From positions 124,001 to 188,000 of the forward strand of contig DGEI01000013.1 in NCBI GenBank assembly GCA_002385885.1: DNA of 64,000 nucleotides, in the 5' to 3' direction. Source of the DNA: Firmicutes bacterium UBA3930 (GTDB taxonomy: Bacteria > Bacillota > Clostridia > Caldicoprobacterales > Caldicoprobacteraceae). Every line of letters begins with the position of its first letter. Position 1 is the first letter of the stretch. This document shows, piece by piece, positions 36,578 to 44,575 of the stretch. The notes below the pieces were generated by a model, which saw nothing but the letters and a program-made list of their open reading frames with translations, searched no databases and was not told the origin of the DNA. The translations under genes and the position numbers were made by a program.

Positions 36578-37387
36578 TTACCTCCCAATCAATGGTTTTC
36601 TCAAGTTTATGTCAAAAGCATATCCGGAAGAAAGAACATGCATATTAACATTTGTTATTGACAGGATTTCATCAGGTTTTAGTTCTGAAACATTGGTAAA
36701 ATCCAGATTTTTTCCATCAATAATGGTGACTGCATGGGAACCTATAATCTCAAAAACAGCATCACTATCAATTATTACAGCAGTATCTTCATCAATTCCC
36801 AATCCAAGCATATGGGGATTCTGAGCAATAGCAGTCAACAGCCGCCCAATTCTGCCCCGTTGGGCAAAATGCTGATCTATCACTACATCTTTCAATAAAC
36901 CCAATCCGGGTGCCATCTTTAGCGTACACTTTTTTGGTGCGTCATCATCGTTACCCGATGTTATCATAGTCTCACTCATTACCGAAGCTCCTGCACTGGT
37001 TCCTGCTATTACAATACCCCTGCTGTAGGCCTTTCCCAACATCTCTTCGGCCTGTGTCCCACCCAACAGGGAAGTAATGCGCAGCTGATCCCCTCCCGTG
37101 AAAAATATGCATGACGCCTTTTCGATTTGTTCAACCAAACCGCTATGGTTAGCATCCTGCCTTGATCTGATATGTATTGCATTAATACTGCCGGCCCCAA
37201 AACGTTTGAATATTTGAGTATACTCATCCCCTATTTTTTCGGGATACTCGCTTGCCACTGTCATTATTACTATATTTGCATCCTGGCCGCCAGCAAGTTC
37301 AAAAAGTTTTTTCAGAATAATACATTCCCCTTTTTTATCTTCAGCGCCGCCAATGATCATAAGTTTGCCCTTTACCTTTTTTTCCAT
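36578..37387 (-). CDS. cphB: Cyanophycinase
   Basis: Peptidase family S51 exopeptidase that releases beta-Asp-Arg dipeptides from cyanophycin. The 269 aa protein has LMIIGGAEDKKGE, FFTGGDQLRITSLL, the nucleophile motif AGTSAGASVMSE (Ser near residue 130) and DQHFAQRGRIGRLL, all typical of CphB. ATG 37387 was preferred to a TTG at 37396 that sits too close to the GGAGG. Directly upstream of cphA. No isoaspartyl dipeptidase gene is nearby. Confidence 0.95.
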   Translation of the reverse strand: MEKKVKGKLMIIGGAEDKKGECIILKKLFELAGGQDANIVIMTVASEYPEKIGDEYTQIFKRFGAGSINAIHIRSRQDANHSGLVEQIEKASCIFFTGGDQLRITSLLGGTQAEEMLGKAYSRGIVIAGTSAGASVMSETMITSGNDDDAPKKCTLKMAPGLGLLKDVVIDQHFAQRGRIGRLLTAIAQNPHMLGLGIDEDTAVIIDSDAVFEIIGSHAVTIIDGKNLDFTNVSELKPDEILSITNVNMHVLSSGYAFDINLRKPLIGR

Positions 37388-37461
37388 ATAAATCAAATGC
37401 CTCCATAATGCACAATAGTTTTATTTTTCCAAAAATAAAAAACATTATTCCATAATAAAGT

Positions 37462-37508
37462 ATTACCAAAAAAAACACCCGCATTTGCAGGTGTTTTTTT
37501 TGGTAATA
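37462..37508. terminator. Bidirectional intrinsic terminator
   Basis: A nearly perfect palindrome, ATTACCAAAAAAAACACC against GGTGTTTTTTTTGGTAAT around a short loop, with T8 on both strands. It lies just downstream of the 185 aa membrane-protein gene (minus strand) and about 75 bp upstream of cphB. Confidence 0.88.
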
Positions 37509-37528
37509 CTATTATTTATAAATATCAT

Positions 37529-38086
37529 TTATTTATTCGTGTTTACTTTTGACTTCTCTTCCCTCATAGCATTGGACTTATCAATTATATCCAAAATCTT
37601 CTTTCTTCTCCGTGAACCATCCATATAGCTTATACCGGCTCCCAGGATAAATAGTAAGATAGGAATGATAAATATACCCGGCATTAAGCTGGACATTGAG
37701 GTTGAAGCATCAAATGTGACGAATATTTTTATATACGGTATTAGCCATGCTCTTAATGCAGTGCTGAACCAATTAACCTGATTTGGCCCCGGCTGATAAG
37801 CCACGGCCAGGATATACATAACAATAACCGGAACAGAAGCGATTAACCCGGTTATAAACCCATTATATCCGGCATAAAGCCCTTTTTTGCAATCATCCAA
37901 GCCCCTTCCGCTCATCTCAAGATATATAATAAACCAGAAGACGGCGATATACAAAATTCCCATTAACCATTGGTATATCTGGCTGTTTTCCAATATACTA
38001 AACAATGACGGCATAAATATAAACTGAATTAATGACATAACAGCATGCGTTCCTAATAACCGTAAACCGCGTTTCACAAACCACAT
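37529..38086 (-). CDS. Membrane protein of unknown function
   Basis: A 185 aa protein with about four hydrophobic segments (residues ~12-31, 40-58, 75-95, 130-152) and a basic C-terminal tail containing GSRRRKKIL. GGGAGGC lies upstream of the start, and a terminator follows. I do not recognise the family. It is a lone gene between the cyanophycin genes and the sugar-uptake module. Confidence 0.75.
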   Translation of the reverse strand: MWFVKRGLRLLGTHAVMSLIQFIFMPSLFSILENSQIYQWLMGILYIAVFWFIIYLEMSGRGLDDCKKGLYAGYNGFITGLIASVPVIVMYILAVAYQPGPNQVNWFSTALRAWLIPYIKIFVTFDASTSMSSLMPGIFIIPILLFILGAGISYMDGSRRRKKILDIIDKSNAMREEKSKVNTNK

Positions 38087-38279
38087 ATTATTATCAGCCT
38101 CCCTTGTATAGTGTAATTATACTACAAGTCAGGCAGTTTTTCTAGGTTGTGCTGTCTGTCATTCTATAGAAATATTGTATAACATTATAAAACAGCATTT
38201 CGTATATGCACGTCCCTAATTATATAGCAAATATGCTTTTTGCAGTAAATAGCACTCCAAATATAGCATATAACCTCTG

Positions 38280-39479
38280 CTAAGCCATGGAATAGAGTTC
38301 TTTGCAATTTTGAAACATAATCCGCTCAGCAAGAAAGTCAATGTAACTTGTTCTATATAAGCCAGAAGACATTTTATCAGCCAAAACATCAGCCAAAACC
38401 ATCCTAAAAGCCATTGCTGCACCAAAAGATTCTTCAGAAGTCCAGCAATCCCCGCCCCAACATATACGTCTGCAGTCAGGCAAAACTTCAAAGAATGTAT
38501 GAAGAGCATTTTGGGCCGCTGAAGTAGAAACAAGCGGAAGCCAATTCATATCAATATACACATTCTGGTAGTTATGCGCCAATGCCGCAACTTCATAGAA
38601 CCAAGGGAAACCACCATGGAAAAGGACAAATTTTACATCCGGATTGGCAGCTATAACCGGTTCCAGGAGCATGGGGTTTGAACCAGCTAATCTTGCTAAG
38701 CCAGTATGTATTTGAATGGGGATATTGTACTCCCTTGCTATATCAACAAAATAACCAAATATATAGTCACCAAATAAAATCCTATCGTCATCACTTATCA
38801 GTTCGGGAGAAGAACCATAAATTTTTTCTGCCTTGTCCCTGGAAACTTTTTTGAAACTTATATCGCGTTCATAGGCAACTGCACATTTTAAAGCACATAT
38901 TGAAGGCATTTTTGATTCGATATCAGCTTTTAATGCCATTTCATATGCATCAAGGTCCTGCATATCGTAATCAACAAGCATTCTTGGATTCATACGGTCA
39001 TGATCCAAACAGTTCTTGTGAAATCCAGCCATCCAAGTATCCATACGGTAAGTTGATGCAACAAATTCCGGATTTGATAAACAATCCCCCGGATTCCAAT
39101 AACTGTCCTGAATAAATTTCTTGTAATTGGCATAACATTCCAGGATATGCCAATGATGCAAACCGTCTTGATGCCGTTTATTAATATCTTCAGATATAGA
39201 ATCCCAATTGTCAGCATTAATTTCATCATAACCATAGATCTGGCAGATACTCTTTTCCAACCAAACAAAGTATGTATTTGAACGTATTGATGTAAGCCAT
39301 TGCGAACGAGCATCTTTTGTTGTAGAAGCAGGCAGCGAACACCATCCAACATACGAGTTTTTAAAAATACTATCCAATGTCAGTTTCATTTGCTGTTTGG
39401 TTTCTAAATGATGTTCATGGCTGCTTATTATTGGTAACTCAGTTAAATACTTGTGAATTGAAAGAAAATTTTTATTCAT
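38280..39479 (-). CDS. Amidohydrolase-superfamily protein (metal-dependent TIM barrel)
   Basis: A 399 aa member of the amidohydrolase superfamily, closest in appearance to amidohydrolase-2/uronate-isomerase-like proteins. Metal-site motifs are the N-terminal HxH in ISSHEHHLE (His21, His23), PIQIHTGLAR, VLFHGGFPWFYE and the late Asp in CWGGDCWTSEE. It is the last gene of an operon with a carbohydrate ABC transporter, so it probably acts on the imported compound or its breakdown product (sugar acid, lactone or amide). Which one is unknown. 18 nt follow the upstream permease stop. GGAGG ribosome-binding site. Confidence 0.82.
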   Translation of the reverse strand: MNKNFLSIHKYLTELPIISSHEHHLETKQQMKLTLDSIFKNSYVGWCSLPASTTKDARSQWLTSIRSNTYFVWLEKSICQIYGYDEINADNWDSISEDINKRHQDGLHHWHILECYANYKKFIQDSYWNPGDCLSNPEFVASTYRMDTWMAGFHKNCLDHDRMNPRMLVDYDMQDLDAYEMALKADIESKMPSICALKCAVAYERDISFKKVSRDKAEKIYGSSPELISDDDRILFGDYIFGYFVDIAREYNIPIQIHTGLARLAGSNPMLLEPVIAANPDVKFVLFHGGFPWFYEVAALAHNYQNVYIDMNWLPLVSTSAAQNALHTFFEVLPDCRRICWGGDCWTSEESFGAAMAFRMVLADVLADKMSSGLYRTSYIDFLAERIMFQNCKELYSMA

Positions 39480-39497
39480 ATTACTCTTCCTCCCTTT

Positions 39498-40328
39498 TTA
39501 ACCTTTTATGCTGCCGCTAGTAAGGCCAGCGATAAAATATTTTTGGAAAAAGAAAAATATAATTATAATCGGAATTACAGTTAACGCAGAACCCGATATC
39601 ATCAATTTGTAATTTGTAGAGTATGGGCTGTTTAAGGACACAATTCCTACAGGAAGAGTAAATCTGGCATTTGACTGCATAACAATCAATGGCCATATAA
39701 AACTGTTCCAATTATTCATTGCCAGAAGGACAGCCATCGCTCCATAGGCTGGCAGCATAACAGGACTCATTATCTGGAAAAAAATACGATACTCTGTACA
39801 TCCATCAATTCTGGCAGCATCGACCAATGAATCTGGAATGCCAACTACATACTGCCTAAAAAAGAATACTGCAAAGGGAGATACCAGAAACGGAAGAATG
39901 AGTCCGGCATATGTATTCATTAACTTCATTCTTGAAATAAGCCTGTATAATGGCAATAATAATATTTCTATCGGTATAACAAGAATTAGAATAACCAATA
40001 AAAAAATAAGATTTCTGCCTTTAAATTGATAAATAGCAATGCCATAGCCCACCATGGATGATAACAATAAGGAAATTGGCGTAGCAATAAGCAATACAAT
40101 CAAACTGTTTTTATACCATAAAAGGTAATTCCCGCCCCCAGTAAATATACTAATGTAATTATCCAGTGTAAGCTTATCAGGCTGAAGTTTGAGATTTAAA
40201 CCATACTGTAATAACTCCGTCATTGGCTTAAAAGATGCCAAAATCAATGCGAAAATTGGGAAAATTGCAATGATAGCAGCACTTATAACAAACAGATACG
40301 AGAAAAACCTTGCGACAGTTCTGCCCAT
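39498..40328 (-). CDS. Carbohydrate ABC transporter permease (MalG type)
   Basis: Inner-membrane permease of 276 aa with six hydrophobic helices and the EAA-loop signature AARIDGCTEYRIFFQIMSP, which contacts the ATPase. Its ATG overlaps the stop of the upstream MalF-type permease by one base. No ATPase gene is present, so it must use a shared MsmX/MsmK-like ATPase encoded elsewhere, as is usual for CUT1 systems in Firmicutes. The substrate is not predictable. Confidence 0.93.
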   Translation of the reverse strand: MGRTVARFFSYLFVISAAIIAIFPIFALILASFKPMTELLQYGLNLKLQPDKLTLDNYISIFTGGGNYLLWYKNSLIVLLIATPISLLLSSMVGYGIAIYQFKGRNLIFLLVILILVIPIEILLLPLYRLISRMKLMNTYAGLILPFLVSPFAVFFFRQYVVGIPDSLVDAARIDGCTEYRIFFQIMSPVMLPAYGAMAVLLAMNNWNSFIWPLIVMQSNARFTLPVGIVSLNSPYSTNYKLMISGSALTVIPIIIIFFFFQKYFIAGLTSGSIKG

Positions 40329-41221
40329 TACTGTTCCTCCTTTCCCAATAATCCAAAGTACTTTAATTGAATAACGCTAACAATCAGGATCATCATCAGC
40401 AATATTAATCCTGCTGCAGATCCTAATCCTAAATTGCCAAATGAAATACCCTCTCGGTATATATACCCTAAAATAGTTAAGCCGATATTCATAGGTGAGC
40501 TGCCTTGCCAAAAGACATAACTTTCTTCAAACATTTTCAATCCTGCTGAAACACTAATAAGTACCACAAAAACAATGACAGGTTGTAGTGAAGGCAATGT
40601 TATATGCAAAAATTTATGCGGCCAGTTTGCTCCATCAATATCAGCAGATTCATATAATTCATTAGGAATATTTTGTAACCCTGCCATAAAATATAGCATA
40701 TTTACCCCTGTCCAACGCCATACTGCCAATAAAACCATTAACAGCATGCCTGTTGATGATTTCATTGTCCATTGCTGTGGAGGAATAGAAAACTTGGATA
40801 ATATACTATTCATAAATGAAGTATCGAGTTCACCAAAAATTTGTCTGAATATAACTCCGCCAACAACTGTAGAAACTACAGCTGGTAAGAAAATAAACAT
40901 TTTTAGTGGGTTTTTAAACTTCGTAATACTGTAGTTTACCAAAACTGATAGCAAGATTGGAAGTGTCACCAGGATAAAAACAGACCAAAAAGTAAAGACA
41001 ACTGTATTACTGACTGCTTTATAAAAAGTCTTATCAAATAAAATCCTGTAGTTTTCAAAGCCTACAAATTTCGCTTCGCCAGGTACAATACGTTGAAAAC
41101 TCATAATTATTGTACTAATAGTCGGATACAAGAAAAAAACAATAAAAGTAATCACAAAAGGTGCTGTAAATACATATGGTGCAACTTTTTTTGAGGAAAA
41201 CAGCTGCACAGATTTTCTCAT
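40328..41221 (-). CDS. Carbohydrate ABC transporter permease (MalF/UgpA type)
   Basis: A 297 aa permease with six helices and the EAA motif ADIDGANWPHKFLHITLP. ATG 41221 was chosen because GGAGGG precedes it and the protein then begins MRKSVQLFSSKKVAPYVF, normal for the family; an upstream in-frame ATG at 41272 adds only non-conserved residues. It partners the MalG-type permease and the solute-binding lipoprotein. A strong hairpin lies between it and the binding-protein gene. Confidence 0.93.
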   Translation of the reverse strand: MRKSVQLFSSKKVAPYVFTAPFVITFIVFFLYPTISTIIMSFQRIVPGEAKFVGFENYRILFDKTFYKAVSNTVVFTFWSVFILVTLPILLSVLVNYSITKFKNPLKMFIFLPAVVSTVVGGVIFRQIFGELDTSFMNSILSKFSIPPQQWTMKSSTGMLLMVLLAVWRWTGVNMLYFMAGLQNIPNELYESADIDGANWPHKFLHITLPSLQPVIVFVVLISVSAGLKMFEESYVFWQGSSPMNIGLTILGYIYREGISFGNLGLGSAAGLILLMMILIVSVIQLKYFGLLGKEEQ

Positions 41222-41350
41222 AGAAATATACTCCCTCCTATTTAGAATTATGATATGGCCCCTCAGAAACAAATTCAGGGGGCCGCAAATAAGAGTTTTG
41301 AAATCCAGTTTTTTTCGGTGAGCTTATACCGTATATGATACCATTAATTG

Positions 41351-41376
41351 GGAAGGGAACCATCTGGTTCCCTTCC
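41351..41376 (-). promoter_or_regulatory. Intercistronic hairpin between binding protein and permeases
   Basis: Perfect 11 bp stem GGAAGGGAACC/GGTTCCCTTCC with a 4 nt loop in the 213 bp gap between the binding-protein stop and the permease start. It has no U-tract in the direction of transcription, so it is more likely an mRNA-stabilising or processing element than a terminator. On the plus strand it is followed by TTTT, but no plus-strand gene ends here. Confidence 0.6.
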
Positions 41377-41434
41377 TTTTATCCTTTTTTTCTGCTTTAT
41401 CAACTGAAATTTCACTCTGGCCAAGGATAAGATA

Positions 41435-42787
41435 TTATTGCTTGTACTTATTTATCGCGCTTGCAAGCTCATCTAATGCTTCCTTTGGAGTCTTTGTTTG
41501 CTCACTTATCACACTAAACATTAATTCCTGCCTTACCAAATCACACATTTCCGCATAACCTTCAACAACATTGGGAGAGTCTATTTCATCCTTTACCTCT
41601 CGAAGGACGGCAAAAATATCCTGTTTAAAATATTCAGTAAACTGGTTTTCTTGCCTGGTCACTTCTGAATCCCACACATCCAACCGGGGTGGATCGAAGC
41701 CAAGAATAGTCCATACAGCTTCCTGTGCTTCTACACTCAACTTTGAATACTCTAAGAAAGACATTGCAGTATCTAAAACAGGACTTGATTTGAGTGCAAC
41801 TGTTCCTGTGCCACCCATTCCGGCAGAACGATCTCCATCTTCGGTCCATCTGGGTACTGGTTTGATTTCAATTTTTCCCTCAATTTGTGGCATATAGTTA
41901 ACAAAACGCAGCATATACCATAATGGCATCATTAAAGCTGCTGAGCCTCCCTGATTAAAGAAGCTGTAAAACTCTTCTGAATGATGATTCCCGCCGGGTG
42001 TAGGTATGGCTATTTTATCAACATGAACCATATTGTAAATAAACTCCAATGTTTTAACATTAGATTCATTATTAACGATTACATTGCCATCTTTATCAAA
42101 GAAATCTGAACCTTGCTGGATAATCATAGGGAAAAAGGTAAATACATCCGTAACCTCAATAGTGAACATTGGTTTGCCGGTCTTCTCCTTAACTTTTTTG
42201 CCTGCTTCAACAAAATCATGCCAAGTGTTAATATCGTCGGAGCTGACCCCGGCTTCAGCAAGAATATCTTTATTATAAAACATGACTGTGGCACCAACAT
42301 GCAGCGGCAGCCCATATACTTTTCCGTCCTTAGAATATATGTGAAATCTTGATTTTACAAAAACATCTTCAACTGGTTCTACAATACTTGTTAAGTCTGC
42401 AAAAGGAATGTCTCCACGGAGGAAATTTGGAAATTTACTTATTTCAACGTCAGCTATATCTGGAGCACCAGCTCCTGATTGAATTGCAATTTGCAATTTG
42501 TTATGCATTTCTTCAAATGGATAAGTTTCTACTTGTAGATCTATTGGATTATCAGGATTTTTCTTGTTGTAGCCCTTTTCCATTTCATCCCAATAACCAA
42601 GATTCACATCGTTAAATATCCACATCTTCAATACAGTCGGCTCACTTCCATTCTCCTGTTCCTGTTGCGTACCTTGTTTCGAGTTACTTTCTCCCGGGAC
42701 TTGAGAATTGTTATTTTCAGAGGCACATCCCGAAATACAAGCAATCAATAGAATAGTTACCATTAACAGGGATATAATTTTTTTCAT
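41435..42787 (-). CDS. Sugar ABC transporter substrate-binding lipoprotein
   Basis: A 450 aa extracytoplasmic CUT1 binding protein. From ATG 42787 (GGAGGG upstream) it has a lipoprotein signal peptide MKKIISLLMV... with lipobox ISGC (Cys21), then a Ser/Gln/Glu-rich linker and an SBP_bac_1 fold (KMWIFNDVNLGYWDEMEKGY, AGAPDIADVEISKFP). In-frame sequence up to 42850 was rejected as the start because it destroys the signal peptide. It is followed by two permeases and an amidohydrolase, and preceded by a YesMN-type two-component system that probably induces it. Confidence 0.94.
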   Translation of the reverse strand: MKKIISLLMVTILLIACISGCASENNNSQVPGESNSKQGTQQEQENGSEPTVLKMWIFNDVNLGYWDEMEKGYNKKNPDNPIDLQVETYPFEEMHNKLQIAIQSGAGAPDIADVEISKFPNFLRGDIPFADLTSIVEPVEDVFVKSRFHIYSKDGKVYGLPLHVGATVMFYNKDILAEAGVSSDDINTWHDFVEAGKKVKEKTGKPMFTIEVTDVFTFFPMIIQQGSDFFDKDGNVIVNNESNVKTLEFIYNMVHVDKIAIPTPGGNHHSEEFYSFFNQGGSAALMMPLWYMLRFVNYMPQIEGKIEIKPVPRWTEDGDRSAGMGGTGTVALKSSPVLDTAMSFLEYSKLSVEAQEAVWTILGFDPPRLDVWDSEVTRQENQFTEYFKQDIFAVLREVKDEIDSPNVVEGYAEMCDLVRQELMFSVISEQTKTPKEALDELASAINKYKQ

Positions 42788-42848
42788 TCTTACTCCCTCC
42801 ATAAAATTGGTTTTGAAATGATTACTAATGCTCTTTATACTTTTAGCC

Positions 42849-42860
42849 ACGGGTACCCGT
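42849..42860. promoter_or_regulatory. Candidate operator palindrome upstream of the transporter operon
   Basis: Perfect 12 bp palindrome ACGGGTACCCGT, about 60 bp upstream of the binding-protein ATG. On the minus strand a TATAAA at about 42828-42833 could be a -10, with the palindrome overlapping the -35 region, and no good -35 is seen. This placement suits an activator or repressor site. The protein that binds is unknown. Confidence 0.4.
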
Positions 42861-42967
42861 TATGAAAACAAATCCAAAAAGGCAACTATTACCCTATATG
42901 ATTTGTTCTCTGGATATAACTTTATTACATATAAAAACTTATTTCCATTTTTTATTTTTACATTCTG

Positions 42968-44575
42968 TTATGTTATTTTTACTTTCTGTTTCTCGATGTT
43001 TTCCCAGTAAATACCAGGGGTGCATCCTACATGTTTTCTAAAATTAATAAAAAACTGATTATAGTCGTTGAATCCAACTTCTTTTGCTATATTTGCTAAA
43101 GTTTTTGTCTTCTTATCTGTACTTTCTATTAATTCTAAAGCCCGGTCAATTCGATATTTGTTAAGATAATGTACAAAATTTATACCTGTATCTTCTTTGA
43201 AGACACGGCTCAGATAACTGGCGTTGAAACTGAGGCGTTTTGCAACATCTTTTAGTGAAATATTATCTTGGTAATGCTTTTGTATATAGAGCAATGCACC
43301 TTTTGTAGCGTCCGAGTAAGATGTCATAATAAGTTTTTGATTAAATAATTCTGCTGCTTTTTTACCAATGCTCATAAAAAAAAGTCTTATTTCTTCAATG
43401 TCGCATTCTATTTCCTTTTGTATGAAAGGTAACTGATTTATATCGTACAATTGCGTTATGTCTATTCCATTTTTATGTATTATCTCATCCAATGTTTTTA
43501 ATAACGCAAAGCAAAAAATTTGGATACATATAAATTGAGAATTTCGATTCTTTATTTCCTCAAAAATAGTATTTATTTGTTCAGAATATTGAGCTAGATT
43601 TCCCTGAATAATACTATTTTGAATTCTAAGCTTTTCTTCATTATTCAGCTGTATAGGAGTATTATCTCGTGTTTTACCGGATCTGAATATATAGTTTTTA
43701 GGATAAAAAAATTTCATTTTCAAGTTTTCCACTGCTTTTGAATAAGCGTCCGAATACTTCTTTTCACCAAAATACAAATCACTTACACCGAAATACATGA
43801 CTCCATTCAAAAGCAATGCTATTTTTCTTTGGATGATCTGGAGGTATTTATTTATCTCATTTTGAATACTTTTCATACTGACTAAATCTATAAACTCAAA
43901 AAGAAGTACCCCTATGTCGTCATCTATCCTGATTAACTCCACTCTATTTGAACCTGATATTATCCCTTCTAAAATATTATAAACTGTTTTCGAAAAAAAA
44001 CTTTTATTTTTAGTATTCTTCCTTTTCGATGTCAACTTATAGGAAAACGCTATACAGATAACACCGCTATTTGGGTTTAATTTATATTTCTCCATTTTAT
44101 TGTACAATTCCTCAATTACATCCTGTTTTGCCAAAAGCAAGCTGCGTAGGAAATCCTTCCGTTGAGCATAGTATTCTTTCTGGTTTTCATCTGTAAAACA
44201 CTTTGTCTTTCGTGTATTGTCTAAAATTTTCAACAATGATTCAGATGTAAGTGTATGCTTAAGCAAATAATCCTTTGCTCCGAGTTTAAGCCCATCACGG
44301 ACATAACAGTAATCATCATAAGCACTGAGAGCAATTACTACAACATCCGGATAATTCTTTTGAATAAACTCTATAAGCTCAATCCCATTTATATTCTGCA
44401 TAACAATATCTGTTATAATAACATCTGGTTTTAACTTTTCGATAAGCCCTATGGCTTCTCTTCCACTTTTCGCTTCTCCAACGATCATGTATCCGCATTT
44501 CTTAAAATCTATCAGCGATCTTAATTTATCTCTCGAAAGTGCATCATCATCGACAATCAGTATACGATTCATCAT
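42968..44575 (-). CDS. YesN-like response regulator, AraC type
   Basis: A 535 aa cytoplasmic regulator with an N-terminal receiver domain (phospho-acceptor Asp56 in DVIITDIVM), a long middle region and a C-terminal AraC/XylS DNA-binding domain (about 430-535; ISLKDVAKRLSFNASYLSRV and IAKEVGFNDYNQFFINFRKH). It overlaps the end of the sensor kinase gene by 29 nt. It should activate the transporter genes that follow about 180 bp downstream when the extracellular sugar is sensed. Confidence 0.93.
   Translation of the reverse strand: MMNRILIVDDDALSRDKLRSLIDFKKCGYMIVGEAKSGREAIGLIEKLKPDVIITDIVMQNINGIELIEFIQKNYPDVVVIALSAYDDYCYVRDGLKLGAKDYLLKHTLTSESLLKILDNTRKTKCFTDENQKEYYAQRKDFLRSLLLAKQDVIEELYNKMEKYKLNPNSGVICIAFSYKLTSKRKNTKNKSFFSKTVYNILEGIISGSNRVELIRIDDDIGVLLFEFIDLVSMKSIQNEINKYLQIIQRKIALLLNGVMYFGVSDLYFGEKKYSDAYSKAVENLKMKFFYPKNYIFRSGKTRDNTPIQLNNEEKLRIQNSIIQGNLAQYSEQINTIFEEIKNRNSQFICIQIFCFALLKTLDEIIHKNGIDITQLYDINQLPFIQKEIECDIEEIRLFFMSIGKKAAELFNQKLIMTSYSDATKGALLYIQKHYQDNISLKDVAKRLSFNASYLSRVFKEDTGINFVHYLNKYRIDRALELIESTDKKTKTLANIAKEVGFNDYNQFFINFRKHVGCTPGIYWENIEKQKVKIT

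Noticed and set aside
38216..38533. Minus-strand frame overlapping the end of the amidohydrolase gene
   Set aside because: It overlaps a well-supported gene in another frame and encodes no recognisable family.
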